DNA from: a virus
Strand: one strand, 5' to 3'
DNA: 59,724 nucleotides
Virus record (IMG/VR): IMGVR_UViG_3300027917_000050
Span: 1 to 59,724 of that record
The notes under the pieces were generated by a model. That model did no database searches and was not told where the DNA came from. It was given only the letters and a program-made list of their open reading frames with translations. This document shows, piece by piece, positions 40,146-48,206 of this stretch (positions are counted from its first letter, which is position 1; each line of letters opens with the position of its first letter). A program made the translations under genes and the position numbers.

Positions 40146-40280
40146 TTACTTTTTGCTTTTGTTTCCGAATTCTTTTTCCGGCTTATTGGTTTCCTCTGCG
40201 CTCGGAAGTTTCTTTCCTTTAGCTGAAGAACCGGGAAAATCCTGTTTCGGACCCATAGCATCTGCTTTTTTTGAAAACAT
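40146..40280 (-). CDS. Small basic Lys-rich protein (44 residues)
   Basis: MFSKKADAMGPKQDFPGSSA then Lys/Ser-rich. ATG at 40280 with GGAGG six bases upstream, but that GGAGG is paired in a short hairpin, so translation may be modulated. Next gene starts two bases after its stop. Confidence 0.45.
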   Translation of the reverse strand: MFSKKADAMGPKQDFPGSSAKGKKLPSAEETNKPEKEFGNKSKK

Positions 40281-40286
40281 TTTAAT

Positions 40287-40300
40287 CCTCCTTTTGGAGG
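40287..40300 (-). promoter_or_regulatory. Hairpin that pairs the ribosome site
   Basis: CCTCC-AAAA-GGAGG on the leftward strand; the right half is the Shine-Dalgarno of the 44-residue gene. Five GC-rich pairs could hide it until opened. A small element, possibly simple self-complementarity. Confidence 0.35.
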
Positions 40301-40326
40301 CAGGCGCGCCGGACGCTAACCCACCA

Positions 40327-40524
40327 TTAATATTTTCCACCACAGGGATTGCCCATATGAGGGCATTTATTCGAACCACCGACCTTGCATCCACACTCAG
40401 GGCAAAACTCGTTCGGCGTTGCATTCTTTGTCGTCGGAAATGTTTGCATAACGCCACCCTGAAAACCAACCGGGGCGGTCTTGGGGGCTTCAGGTATCTC
40501 TTTATAGCTTAATCCTTTGTCCAT
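40327..40524 (-). CDS. Small zinc-ribbon protein
   Basis: 65 residues; overlaps the HNH gene stop by 16 bases. The end FCPECGCKVGGSNKCPHMGNPCGGKY provides CPEC and CPH/C ligands for a ribbon. The N-terminus is Pro/Thr-rich. Function unknown. Confidence 0.5.
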   Translation of the reverse strand: MDKGLSYKEIPEAPKTAPVGFQGGVMQTFPTTKNATPNEFCPECGCKVGGSNKCPHMGNPCGGKY

Positions 40525-40844
40525 GTTTTACCTCCAAAAATAATTTCGGCATACGGACGACCCCCCTTTTTCGTCCTGGCAATTATATATTCCGATAAGT
40601 GAAACACGATCTTCTTTAAAAGTTCTTCGCGATCAAATCCGTCAAAATATCCCTGAGACCTGTCATGACATACCCGGCAGGCCGGAAGTGCAAGATGGTC
40701 TGAAGGTGTCCTGGATGTTCCCGGCAAACCATCTACCCCACGAACATGGTGGGGTTCTGATGGACCAGGCTTATTACAAAACGCGCATGGACATGACCTG
40801 ATAAACTCTAAATACTTAGGATCTTTCACCTTTGGAATAATCAT
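40509..40844 (-). CDS. HNH-type endonuclease (Ref/YbcO-like)
   Basis: 111 residues. YLEFIRSCPCAFCNKPGPSEPHHVRGVDG, followed by DHLALPACRVCHDRSQGY, is the CxxC-HH-CxxCH layout of small phage HNH nucleases of the Ref/YbcO type, which act with recombination proteins. A two-helix C-terminal part follows. In this neighbourhood with RuvC-like and NinB proteins it may cut recombination intermediates. Confidence 0.75.
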   Translation of the reverse strand: MIIPKVKDPKYLEFIRSCPCAFCNKPGPSEPHHVRGVDGLPGTSRTPSDHLALPACRVCHDRSQGYFDGFDREELLKKIVFHLSEYIIARTKKGGRPYAEIIFGGKTWTKD

Positions 40845-40859
40845 GTATTCACCAATATA

Positions 40860-41492
40860 TCATTTGTCAAGGATTTTACGGTAAAATTTCCTTATAACAT
40901 CGTTGACGTATGCATATGTGGCATCTACCTGGTCTTCTATCTGTTTTCTGCTTAGTAACGCACCGAAAAACAATATAATAATTATATCCTTTGTTTGCGC
41001 CATATCAACATTGCGAAATTTATGTTGAATTTTTTTCCACAATTCAATACGTTCCATTCTTTCTTTAATTTCTTTCTTTAGCTTTTTATGCCTATCATTA
41101 GCAGCCTGAGATGAAATCTTTAATGCCCTCGCAGTATTAGCAAGGGTTTTTCCCTGGTGATAATAGTGCTCTGCGAATTCCATTGCCTTCTCTGGAATAT
41201 TCAAACTCTCTACAAAATTCCATGCAAGTTTAGATAGTTCAATATCTGGTTTTACCATTGTCTTGTTTATCGGATTTACAAAAATCATATCAACAAATGA
41301 ATTTCCATTCATGAAGTCTTCCATATTCTGCAGAACCGTATATTTTAGATTAAGACCAACATGGTCCTGAGATATCCACTTTTCAATTTCGTCGCAAGGT
41401 TTCCGGCATATAGAATACTTCGGACATTCTGGACAAGGTTTCGGTTTCGGCCCTCTTACGAGGTCTTCTGACCTGAACTGTTTTCTTCGCAT
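40860..41492 (-). CDS. Sigma-region-4-like regulator with Cys cluster
   Basis: About 210 residues from the ATG at 41492, which lies just past the previous stop with AGAAGG upstream; starts 45 and 87 bases further upstream lie inside that gene. The N-terminus has CPECPKYSICRKPC (four ligands). PEKAMEFAEHYYHQGKTLANTARALKISSQAANDRHKKLKKE reads as a sigma region 4-like helix-turn-helix. C-terminal helices follow. Such proteins might recognise phage promoters, making this a second candidate specificity factor. Confidence 0.55.
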   Translation of the reverse strand: MRRKQFRSEDLVRGPKPKPCPECPKYSICRKPCDEIEKWISQDHVGLNLKYTVLQNMEDFMNGNSFVDMIFVNPINKTMVKPDIELSKLAWNFVESLNIPEKAMEFAEHYYHQGKTLANTARALKISSQAANDRHKKLKKEIKERMERIELWKKIQHKFRNVDMAQTKDIIIILFFGALLSRKQIEDQVDATYAYVNDVIRKFYRKILDK

Positions 41493-41499
41493 AGGTATT

Positions 41500-41934
41500 T
41501 TATTGCCTTCTTCGCATTTTTGCTTTGATGTATTCATGCATATACCCTTGAATATTAAAATAAAGTCCACAGAGAGCATCCTCTATGCCATCCCTGGACT
41601 TATAACCCTCATGTTCTTTCCACAGATCTAAGAAATGTCTGAACATGGACTCAATGTAAACATCCAACGGCATCCCCTTCTTCCAGTTCGATGCTGAACG
41701 CACACTCCCATCGGACTGTATCCGGTGCTTGGTCATGTAATTACCAAACATCTCTATTACAAGTGGACTCAAAAAACCACTGTATTCGTTTTTATTTTCC
41801 GAGGTGTCCCTGGTTGCCCCGGTTGCGAATTCACGTTTTACACCATCATCGAATTCCGTATAAATTCTTTCGCCTTTATGGTATATCTCCACAGATTCAA
41901 AATCTCCAACAAATTGATCTTGCTGTAATTCCAT
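41500..41934 (-). CDS. dATP/dGTP diphosphohydrolase N-terminal-type domain protein
   Basis: 144 residues. ATGATRDTSENKNEYSGFLSPLVIEMFG, then RSASNWKKGMPLDVYIESMFRHFLDLW and DGIEDALCGLYFNIQGYM show the family pattern (often called dATP/dGTP diphosphohydrolase N-terminal or DUF5664). In some phages the domain belongs to enzymes that change the nucleotide pool, including those using diaminopurine, but most stand-alone copies are uncharacterised. No purZ-type synthetase is seen here. Role in dNTP balance is a guess. Confidence 0.6.
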   Translation of the reverse strand: MELQQDQFVGDFESVEIYHKGERIYTEFDDGVKREFATGATRDTSENKNEYSGFLSPLVIEMFGNYMTKHRIQSDGSVRSASNWKKGMPLDVYIESMFRHFLDLWKEHEGYKSRDGIEDALCGLYFNIQGYMHEYIKAKMRRRQ

Positions 41935-41935
41935 G

Positions 41936-42430
41936 TTATCTTACCTCCCTTAATTTATCGATAAAGGTTACGACAAGCGCATATGCCTGCCATATATCAT
42001 CGTGAAAACCTGCGAAGTAAGTCGATCCTTTGTCGACATATACTCCAGATTTGTTTTTCTCAAATGAATCTTTATCAAATCGTTCTATCAGATAATCTCT
42101 AATATTTGAATCGTTTGCTTTTTTTCCAACCGTGTGCATCCGCACTGCTTGCCGGGTGAGCATATCCACCATTGCCTGTGCCATTCGCGGCCACGCAGAC
42201 AGGAAGATGCCCACCCAGATAGCAGTAATACAGATAGACTGGCCGGACCACTTCCGGCACACCGGGAACTCAATAATGAGTCGAGAGATCTGATTGTCAA
42301 TGATGTTTCCATCAACAAGCAGGCCGCGCATATTGTCGTTTTCAACCTTGGCGCAATACATGGGTTCGTACTGTTCGGTCACTACATAAGCCGACTTCTC
42401 AGGTCCTGGATCTATTCCTACAAAAATCAT
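41936..42430 (-). CDS. RuvC-like Holliday-junction resolvase
   Basis: 164 residues from the ATG at 42430 with GGAGGTGGA ahead. IFVGIDPGPEKSAYVV (first Asp), LIIEFPVCRK (Glu) and FAGFHDDIWQAYALV (Asp pair) give the RNase H-fold acidic set of RuvC. It resolves branched DNA in recombination or before packaging. It lies between HNH and SSB genes. Confidence 0.75.
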   Translation of the reverse strand: MIFVGIDPGPEKSAYVVTEQYEPMYCAKVENDNMRGLLVDGNIIDNQISRLIIEFPVCRKWSGQSICITAIWVGIFLSAWPRMAQAMVDMLTRQAVRMHTVGKKANDSNIRDYLIERFDKDSFEKNKSGVYVDKGSTYFAGFHDDIWQAYALVVTFIDKLREVR

Positions 42431-42609
42431 TCCACCTCCCCCCTCCTTAAGCATTGTGCGAGATCATTGTCGCGTTCACTGTGAACCCTGCGATGGATGC
42501 AGACGTTCTCTCCGCGAGATTCTTGACATGAATCGCACTTAGTAATTTCATCTTTCTTCCATCCAAGACACCTGGTTATTGGCCCGTCCAGTTTCCACAG
42601 ATTCGCCAT
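42427..42609 (-). CDS. Small zinc-binding hypothetical protein
   Basis: 60 residues; stop overlaps the RuvC-like start. KCDSCQESRGENVCIHRR forms a CxxC...CxH site. No other feature. Confidence 0.5.
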   Translation of the reverse strand: MANLWKLDGPITRCLGWKKDEITKCDSCQESRGENVCIHRRVHSERDNDLAQCLRRGEVE

Positions 42610-42633
42610 TTGGGTCCTCTTGACCCCCCTGTG

Positions 42634-43047
42634 TTATTTCCTCTTTGCATGACATATAGGACATAACCATTTAATCTCAAGCGGTTTAAAATAATCCTCA
42701 TGGTGTGCATGAAGTTTTCTTTTCTCACCGCACCCTTGACAGTGAAACGGCGGAAAGACATTATCTGCCCTGACAGCATTGTTTAGATCGATGTGTGCTT
42801 TATATCCATCTGGATTTTCTTTGCGCCACTTCCTTGTGTTCCTGGTAAGATGCGCTATTCTCTCTGGGGTTTTTGCACGTTCCCGATCATATTCCCTAAT
42901 GGCATCAATGTTGTCTGCCCGGTGCTGTGCGACATCGGCCCTGGTGCATTCCTTGCACTTCCCCAGGTGACCATCTGCCGTACCTGGATGTTTATAGAAT
43001 CCATCCAGGTCTTTTGTCTCTCCGCATTTAAAACATTCTTTAATCAT
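42634..43047 (-). CDS. HNH-family endonuclease-like protein with zinc ribbon
   Basis: 137 residues. The N-terminal ECFKCGETKDLDGFYKHPGT with CKECT is a zinc domain common to phage HNH proteins; the centre is basic and helical (ERAKTPERIAHLTRNTRKWRKEN); the C-terminal part FHCQGCGEKRKLHAHHEDY and KPLEIKWLCPICH is an HNH-type metal site with HH. A free-standing nuclease or homing-like gene. Confidence 0.65.
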   Translation of the reverse strand: MIKECFKCGETKDLDGFYKHPGTADGHLGKCKECTRADVAQHRADNIDAIREYDRERAKTPERIAHLTRNTRKWRKENPDGYKAHIDLNNAVRADNVFPPFHCQGCGEKRKLHAHHEDYFKPLEIKWLCPICHAKRK

Positions 43048-43059
43048 TTCAATACCTTA

Positions 43060-43461
43060 TCAAAAGGGGATATCATCGTCCTCGGTTACCCCTCCATAGG
43101 CCTCGGCCTGGTAATCGGCCTTGCTCTTGCCACCTCCGCCCCCAAGAAACTTAATTATATGGGCCTTGATTTCGGTGATATAATGCTTTTCACCGTCATC
43201 AGTTTCCCAGGAACGGTATTGGATAATTCCTTCGATATACACCTGCTTTCCTTTGTGAAGGAACTCCTGGGCAATCTCTGCGTTCCTGTTAAAGGCAACT
43301 ATTCGGTGCCAGGCTGTTAATGATTTCTTTTCCCCGGTCTGCTTATCTTTCCAGGTATCTGATGTTGCAACACTGAAATTTGCCACCGGGGTACCATTTG
43401 TTGTATAACGGATTTCTGGATCTGCTCCCAGATTTCCCACTAAAATTACCTTGTTAATCAT
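43060..43461 (-). CDS. ssb: Single-stranded DNA-binding protein
   Basis: 133 residues. [55 protein letters not shown] and [16 protein letters not shown] form the OB fold of bacterial-type SSB, with a Gly-rich linker and the acidic end DDDIPF that recruits host replication proteins. It protects single strands and links phage replication to the host machine. It overlaps the sigma-factor gene by 8 bases. Confidence 0.97.
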   Translation of the reverse strand: MINKVILVGNLGADPEIRYTTNGTPVANFSVATSDTWKDKQTGEKKSLTAWHRIVAFNRNAEIAQEFLHKGKQVYIEGIIQYRSWETDDGEKHYITEIKAHIIKFLGGGGGKSKADYQAEAYGGVTEDDDIPF

Positions 43462-43969
43462 TTTTAAATTCCTCCTTCATTTTGTGTGTTTTCATTCTCT
43501 CGCATCCATGTTTATAAAGCAGACTGTAACTCTGGTGGGTTTTACCATGCTCCCTGGCCATTTGATAGGCGTTCTTGTCTTCAAGGACCATTTCCTTTAT
43601 AACTTCCGCCTGCATCGGTGTTGCCCTATGGAGTGCCTTGTAAAACAAATCCTTTGTTACAACACTTGCTTCATGACTATTATAAGAATAGCAGAAATCC
43701 TCGAAATTATCAATCTTTTTTTCGTGTTGATTTAAAGCGTCTCCGCTATTCATTCCGAAATAATTACGATAGACACGGTGCCTAATCTTCCATGCAGCCC
43801 AACCCTTAAAAGACGGGGATCTATTAGGATCATAATCGTGCGCTGCCTCGCAGAGTCCTTCTCTGCCGGATTGTATTGCATCGTCGTCGGGGAGTCGGCC
43901 ACATTTCCTGCAAAGTTTTGCGGTATAGCTGTCGCAAAATTTGATATCGTTTTCTGTAATCTCGTACAT
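43454..43969 (-). CDS. Phage sigma-70-like factor
   Basis: 171 residues with AAGGGGG ahead. Region 2 signature [25 protein letters not shown] and [18 protein letters not shown]; region 4 around [34 protein letters not shown]. No regions 1 or 3 are evident. Such minimal sigma proteins bind core RNA polymerase and direct it to phage promoters. It is expressed before the late genes and is a candidate to read the TTGCAC-class or the weak -10 late promoters. Confidence 0.75.
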   Translation of the reverse strand: MYEITENDIKFCDSYTAKLCRKCGRLPDDDAIQSGREGLCEAAHDYDPNRSPSFKGWAAWKIRHRVYRNYFGMNSGDALNQHEKKIDNFEDFCYSYNSHEASVVTKDLFYKALHRATPMQAEVIKEMVLEDKNAYQMAREHGKTHQSYSLLYKHGCERMKTHKMKEEFKND

Positions 43970-43987
43970 AAATCCCCCTTTTATGTA

Positions 43988-44944
43988 TTATCTTGCTGTT
44001 GGTAAATAAGAATTCCTTCTCTGGTCAATCGTTTTTTCGGTGTACCTATTACGCATTATCGTACCACAACTCATGCATCGATAGGATTCATAGGACCCTG
44101 CAGGGGTGACATATGGTTTCGATAGCGTCTTGATCTCCTTAGACAGACAGTTCGGGCAGTATGGTTTGTTGTTGTCGACATACATCGATAAGTTTACCGG
44201 ACCCTTTATCCAGGGACGTTCTGTGATATAGAGATCCTCCAGGCCAAATATATCATGTTTATTGTATTCCAGCATTTCGTCAAGACCAGACTGATCACCA
44301 GAAACACACCTCTCCCATAATTCAAAGTCTGTGTCAAGTTTCCTGGTAAGTCCGAACTCTCTACACAGATAATCTTGTTTGTATGAAGGGACACCCCAAA
44401 CCTTCTTGGCAACCTTCAGAGTATCTATGGACTGATAGGGACTTGGAGGACCAAAACCATTTACCGCAAACCGATAGTTAATCCGGCGAATATCAAATTT
44501 TTCCCCGTTATGAGCAACAACAACATCGGCCTCCTCAAACAGATCCCAAAGATCTTTCATTATGGATTTATCGTATCGATATTCGGCCTCCTTCAAAGTA
44601 ACCATTGCACTATGTACATCTGCTTCAAATAACCATTTTGCAGCCCATGTAAGTATCGACCAGTCTTTTGGTTTTCCGTCTTTATTCTTAACAACCTGGG
44701 ACATTGGATCTATAAAGTTCGGCCAATATGTCCATGCATAACATTCAATCGGTGCCGTTTCGATATCAAGGATTAATATCCTTGGAATTTTTGGCAACTG
44801 AAGACCTCGCAACTCCGCCACTCTTCTCTCCATTATCCTTTGAGCATTGTCCTTGTTAGATGTTCTCGTGGTTTCCCGGTATCTCTTTCCACCACACTTG
44901 CCTTCCCACCACCAGATGTTTCCTCTGCGATATAAACATGCCAT
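43988..44944 (-). CDS. Integrase arm-like domain fused to DEDD exonuclease and zinc ribbon
   Basis: 318 residues. Residues 1-46 (YRRGNIWWWEGKCGGKRYRE, then TSNKDNAQRIMERRVAEL) match the DNA-binding arm domain of phage tyrosine integrases. From 56 a DEDD exonuclease follows: LILDIETAP (D60, E62), VVAHNGEKFDIRRINY, YNKHDIFGLEDLY; ILTWAAKWLFEA is typical for phage exonucleases of this type. The end (about 263-300) has CPNC and CMSC, a zinc ribbon. No recombinase catalytic residues are present. It may act at ends or replication forks, with the arm domain guiding it to specific DNA. Confidence 0.75.
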   Translation of the reverse strand: MACLYRRGNIWWWEGKCGGKRYRETTRTSNKDNAQRIMERRVAELRGLQLPKIPRILILDIETAPIECYAWTYWPNFIDPMSQVVKNKDGKPKDWSILTWAAKWLFEADVHSAMVTLKEAEYRYDKSIMKDLWDLFEEADVVVAHNGEKFDIRRINYRFAVNGFGPPSPYQSIDTLKVAKKVWGVPSYKQDYLCREFGLTRKLDTDFELWERCVSGDQSGLDEMLEYNKHDIFGLEDLYITERPWIKGPVNLSMYVDNNKPYCPNCLSKEIKTLSKPYVTPAGSYESYRCMSCGTIMRNRYTEKTIDQRRNSYLPTAR

Positions 44945-44946
44945 AG

Positions 44947-46278
44947 CTATTCCTCCCTGTCGTATGCATGGTTGTCGAATCTGACATATTGGCCCTGGAA
45001 TAAAAGTTTATCTACCCCAAGTGGTCCCTGCCTTTGCTTCGACACATACAGATTTGCCTGGTTGTCGAACTTCTGTGTTTCAAGATCCCCATAAACCTCT
45101 GGTCGATAAAGGAACCATACCCCATCGGCCACCTGTTCAATCTCACCTGAATCCCTTAAATCTGAAAGTCTCGGTTTCTTATGTGGATTTGGTCTATTTT
45201 CAAGACTACGATTTAATTGAGACAGACACAGAACCGGCAGCCCAAGATCTTTTCCCATTGCTTTAAGACCCTGGGCCATTTTTCCAACCTCCAGGTTTCG
45301 ATTTCCGTCCTTCCTGAAATCGGGTTTCATTAATTGTAAGTAATCAATGATTATTAATCGTATGCCATGAATTTTTTTTAATCTCCTGGCACGAGTTCTT
45401 ATCTGCGAAACAGTTAATGCACTTGAATCGTCGATGTATATAGGCTTTTCACCCAATGCCCCCAGGAATGCCGTTACCTTGCTCCATTCCTCGTCGGTAA
45501 ACTCTGCATTAGTGACCTTCGTCAAATCTATCCGGCATCTCATAGAAACTATCCGGTCAGTCAACTGTTCCTTGCTCTGCTCCAAGCTGAATATTGCCAC
45601 CGGAACCCGGCTATTCCAAGCAACATTCAATGCGAATGCCGTCTTACCCATCGATGGACGAGCAGCCAGGAACGTTATGTCTGGACCTCTGAGACCTGAT
45701 GTCATAGCGTCAAGTTTTATAAACCCGGTCTTCACTCCTTCAGGCAGTGCTCCAGTAGATATCAGGTCATACCTGGTAGATGCACTTAACGCGAGATCTG
45801 CTGCAGGTATAAGATACTGCTCTGGATCTCCATCAACCTCAAGTGAACCGAATGCCTCCCTCATAAACTCTATTGTTTCTTCTGGGTCCTTTGTTTCATC
45901 CATAAACCGCTTCATTCCTGCATTGCTAAGTTCGATTCCCCGACGCATTGCTGCTTTCTCTCTTAACTTTCTGATATGATAGCTTAAATCTGTTGATACC
46001 GGTTCATCTGTTAAAGCAGCAAGTTCTGAAACCGGAGCGCGATCTGTCATATTCTTTTCATGAATGTATTGTCCGACAGATGCCAGGTCTACAGGAGCAC
46101 CATTTCTGTGGAGGCTTTTTATTGCATCAAAGAAAATTTGATGTGATGTCCTATAAAAGAATGATTTGTCAAGGTTTTCAACGACTTCATCTACGCAGTC
46201 CGGCATTACCAGGCAACTGGCAAGAACCGATTTTTCGAAACCTATCGCTTGAGGGACTTGGCTTTTAATTCTGCCCAT
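44947..46278 (-). CDS. dnaB: Replicative DNA helicase (DnaB-like)
   Basis: 443 residues. N-terminal domain FEKSVLASCLVMPDCVDEVV, linker, then ARPSMGKTAFALNVAW (Walker A near 206-213), FSLEQSKEQLTDRI, HGIRLIIIDYLQLMK (Walker B), LSQLNRSLENRP and DLRDSGEIEQVADGV (arginine-finger region). It unwinds DNA at the fork. No primase domain is fused, so host DnaG probably serves. It follows the initiator gene and overlaps it by 37 bases. Confidence 0.95.
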   Translation of the reverse strand: MGRIKSQVPQAIGFEKSVLASCLVMPDCVDEVVENLDKSFFYRTSHQIFFDAIKSLHRNGAPVDLASVGQYIHEKNMTDRAPVSELAALTDEPVSTDLSYHIRKLREKAAMRRGIELSNAGMKRFMDETKDPEETIEFMREAFGSLEVDGDPEQYLIPAADLALSASTRYDLISTGALPEGVKTGFIKLDAMTSGLRGPDITFLAARPSMGKTAFALNVAWNSRVPVAIFSLEQSKEQLTDRIVSMRCRIDLTKVTNAEFTDEEWSKVTAFLGALGEKPIYIDDSSALTVSQIRTRARRLKKIHGIRLIIIDYLQLMKPDFRKDGNRNLEVGKMAQGLKAMGKDLGLPVLCLSQLNRSLENRPNPHKKPRLSDLRDSGEIEQVADGVWFLYRPEVYGDLETQKFDNQANLYVSKQRQGPLGVDKLLFQGQYVRFDNHAYDREE

Positions 46279-47168
46279 TTTGTTTTCTTCTCCTCTGGTG
46301 TAAGTGCCTCCCAGTCAATCTCGTCTGCCTCTGCCGGAAAAACAAAGTCTGCCGGGTCATCGGATAAAGATGTCTCCACTTCTTCAGAGGTGTAGGTAAT
46401 TTTATCCGTCTTCTCTTTGTCTCTTTTGAATACTTGTGTATCGTACGGATCAAAATCATCTGGTTGGGTAGATTTCTTCTTCTTACTGTCAGGTTCAAAT
46501 AAACCCTGCCAACCATTCATTATCGACTTATCAACAATCTGACGCTGAACCGACTTAGGATATTTAATCAAAAATTTATATGCAATCTGGATTGCTCTTG
46601 GACCCATAGGTGCCTTCGGTTTTCTTTCGTCTTTTCTCCAGTCATAAAAATCTTTCAATGCCTCAGAGTTCAGTCTGTCATCTTTGATCTTTTCAACCGG
46701 ATGGACATCAACTTTTTTGGCCGCCCCATTCTTTTGTTTTTTATTCTTTTTCTCTTTCTTCTTCTTATCTTCTTCTTGGGACGTACTTTGTTTTAACATT
46801 TTCTTTGTGTAGTTATCTGCACGTTCTTGAAATGATTCATAATATAGTTTTAAAAAATATTTGTTGTTAAGTTCTGGATCTCTGTTTAGATCAAATCTAA
46901 TCGTACCTCTGGATGACAACCAAGAAAGCATCTGGAATAGTATCCCGTTGGGTATCTGGACCTCTCTTGGGTTTGAAAATTCCATCTCTTTTGCAAAATC
47001 AGACCATGGCATTTCTATAACGTCTGGTTCCTTGATACGATAAAATTCAGCAACAACCTCAAGCAGGTTATTAAAGAAAAGGCCAAATCTTGCCTTACCA
47101 AATTTTGCCTTTCCCTGCCGAATGGTTTTGTGTTTTCTTGCATCTGAATCTTTGTGAAACCATTTCAT
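46242..47168 (-). CDS. Replication initiator / helicase loader-like protein
   Basis: 308 residues. MKWFHKDSDARKHKTIRQGK with FGLFFNNLLEVVAEFYRI resembles the winged-helix N-terminus of the Lin1244/DnaD-type replication proteins. A very basic Lys-rich linker (about 135-155) follows; near 215 is KSIMNGWQGLFEP, a motif of helicase-loading regions. It would bind an origin and load DnaB. Its place directly upstream of dnaB agrees. The TATATA box with TTGCAC further upstream may be a degenerate copy of the phage promoter. Confidence 0.65.
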   Translation of the reverse strand: MKWFHKDSDARKHKTIRQGKAKFGKARFGLFFNNLLEVVAEFYRIKEPDVIEMPWSDFAKEMEFSNPREVQIPNGILFQMLSWLSSRGTIRFDLNRDPELNNKYFLKLYYESFQERADNYTKKMLKQSTSQEEDKKKKEKKNKKQKNGAAKKVDVHPVEKIKDDRLNSEALKDFYDWRKDERKPKAPMGPRAIQIAYKFLIKYPKSVQRQIVDKSIMNGWQGLFEPDSKKKKSTQPDDFDPYDTQVFKRDKEKTDKITYTSEEVETSLSDDPADFVFPAEADEIDWEALTPEEKKTKWAELKAKSLKR

Positions 47169-47169
47169 A

Positions 47170-47451
47170 TTATAACCTTTCTATATATTCTAAAAGTTCT
47201 TTTTCGGGTGCAAACCACTCACCATGAATATTTAGATGGAAAAAGTTTTTATGTAGTTCAGACTCAGACACACCAACATCGATTGACCTAACTGTTTTTA
47301 GTAATAATAACCTTTCTGGGTTTCCAGTTTGCAATAATTTAATCCTATTCTGCACTGCCTCCTCTTGAAGGTGCAAGTGTCTGCGCTCATTCATATTTAC
47401 CTTGCCAATTTTAATTGGTCCGTCATATCCACTTCTTAAAAAATAAATCAT
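47170..47451 (-). CDS. GIY-YIG-like (T5orf172-type) protein
   Basis: 93 residues from the ATG at 47451 with AAGGGGTGA ahead, overlapping the previous stop by one base. IYFLRSGYDGPIKIGKV, RIKLLQTGNPERLLLL, SELHKNFFHLNIHGEWF and a closing ELLEYIERL follow the T5orf172/Mug113 branch of GIY-YIG nucleases. Likely a small DNA-binding or cutting enzyme of unknown target. Confidence 0.7.
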   Translation of the reverse strand: MIYFLRSGYDGPIKIGKVNMNERRHLHLQEEAVQNRIKLLQTGNPERLLLLKTVRSIDVGVSESELHKNFFHLNIHGEWFAPEKELLEYIERL

Positions 47452-47558
47452 CAGTTCACCCCTTGGGAACATAAGATGACAATTACGTCTTTCTCTTTAA
47501 AATAAATCTGGATCATCGCCGATTTTGAATCAGTCGTAAAAAAAGTTACCTCTATCAT
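47451..47558 (-). CDS. Very small protein (35 residues)
   Basis: MIEVTFFTTDSKSAMIQIYF and a hydrophobic VIVILCSQGVN end. The ATG lies in a TAATG overlap with the SprT gene stop and has GAGGAGG ahead. Coupling at both ends supports expression. Unknown function. Confidence 0.5.
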   Translation of the reverse strand: MIEVTFFTTDSKSAMIQIYFKEKDVIVILCSQGVN

Positions 47559-48196
47559 TATTCTGCCTCCTCTTGAGGTTCCAGGTTGCACTTGCATATT
47601 CCGCAGGCCAATTTTGCTTCAGGTTTTGCCCATGCATTCTGGAGGCATTCAGGACAGGAATATTTGATCTTTGATTTCTTCCTGGGTTTTGCAGGCTTTT
47701 TTCCAGGGTCAATTCCTTTACCAACAACACTGCACCATTTCAAACTAAAATCATCGGTACCAAGGAACTGCTTTGTAACAGTCTCAAATCGTCCACCGGG
47801 TATCATATAATGGGACATTGACTGTCCTGTTCGCTTACCACCCTCCTTGCCAGTAGAAGACGGCATGAGGCCTGCCTCCTCCATCCAGGACCCCCATTCT
47901 TTGTTATGGTAGTTGGACCGACTTGGGTTTCCATACTGGAATTGAGCATGATGCATCATCTCATGTACCAGGGTTGAAAGAACTTCTTCAAGAGTCCGGT
48001 CCATATAATCAGGGTTGAATTGAATCTCTGAAGACATAGTGTCTCCCTGACGAGTCACAAAAGAAATAGGACGATAGCATCCTATCATTTTCGATCTTCT
48101 GCCAACTGTAAAGCAGACAGGTTCAAGTCTATCCTGAAAAAGTTTTTGATTATAAAATTTGAATGCCTTCTCAAGACTTTGATAGTCTTCAATCAT
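47558..48196 (-). CDS. SprT-like zinc metallopeptidase
   Basis: 212 residues. HEMMH at 78-82 is the HExxH zinc site; the context VLSTLVHEMMHHAQFQYG matches SprT/Spartan proteins. A C-terminal zinc ribbon (CPEC...CGICKC, about 175-202) supports this. Cellular relatives degrade DNA-protein crosslinks; a phage copy may clear proteins from DNA. Its neighbours are recombination genes. Confidence 0.85.
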   Translation of the reverse strand: MIEDYQSLEKAFKFYNQKLFQDRLEPVCFTVGRRSKMIGCYRPISFVTRQGDTMSSEIQFNPDYMDRTLEEVLSTLVHEMMHHAQFQYGNPSRSNYHNKEWGSWMEEAGLMPSSTGKEGGKRTGQSMSHYMIPGGRFETVTKQFLGTDDFSLKWCSVVGKGIDPGKKPAKPRKKSKIKYSCPECLQNAWAKPEAKLACGICKCNLEPQEEAE

Positions 48197-48206
48197 TTTG
48201 ACCTCC

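Noticed and set aside
43988-44130. Tyrosine integrase or prophage marker
   Set aside because: Only the arm-like domain occurs (at the N-terminus of this gene); no catalytic recombinase part, repressor or attachment site was seen.
45434-45979. Rightward open frame of 181 codons
   Set aside because: Antisense to dnaB, whose motifs are complete; no ribosome site and no recognisable domain.
47172-47210. Fifth TTGCAC site (leftward, TATATA 20 bases away)
   Set aside because: No T run, no TG before the -10, and the bases are coding sequence of the GIY-YIG-like gene; at best a degenerate copy.
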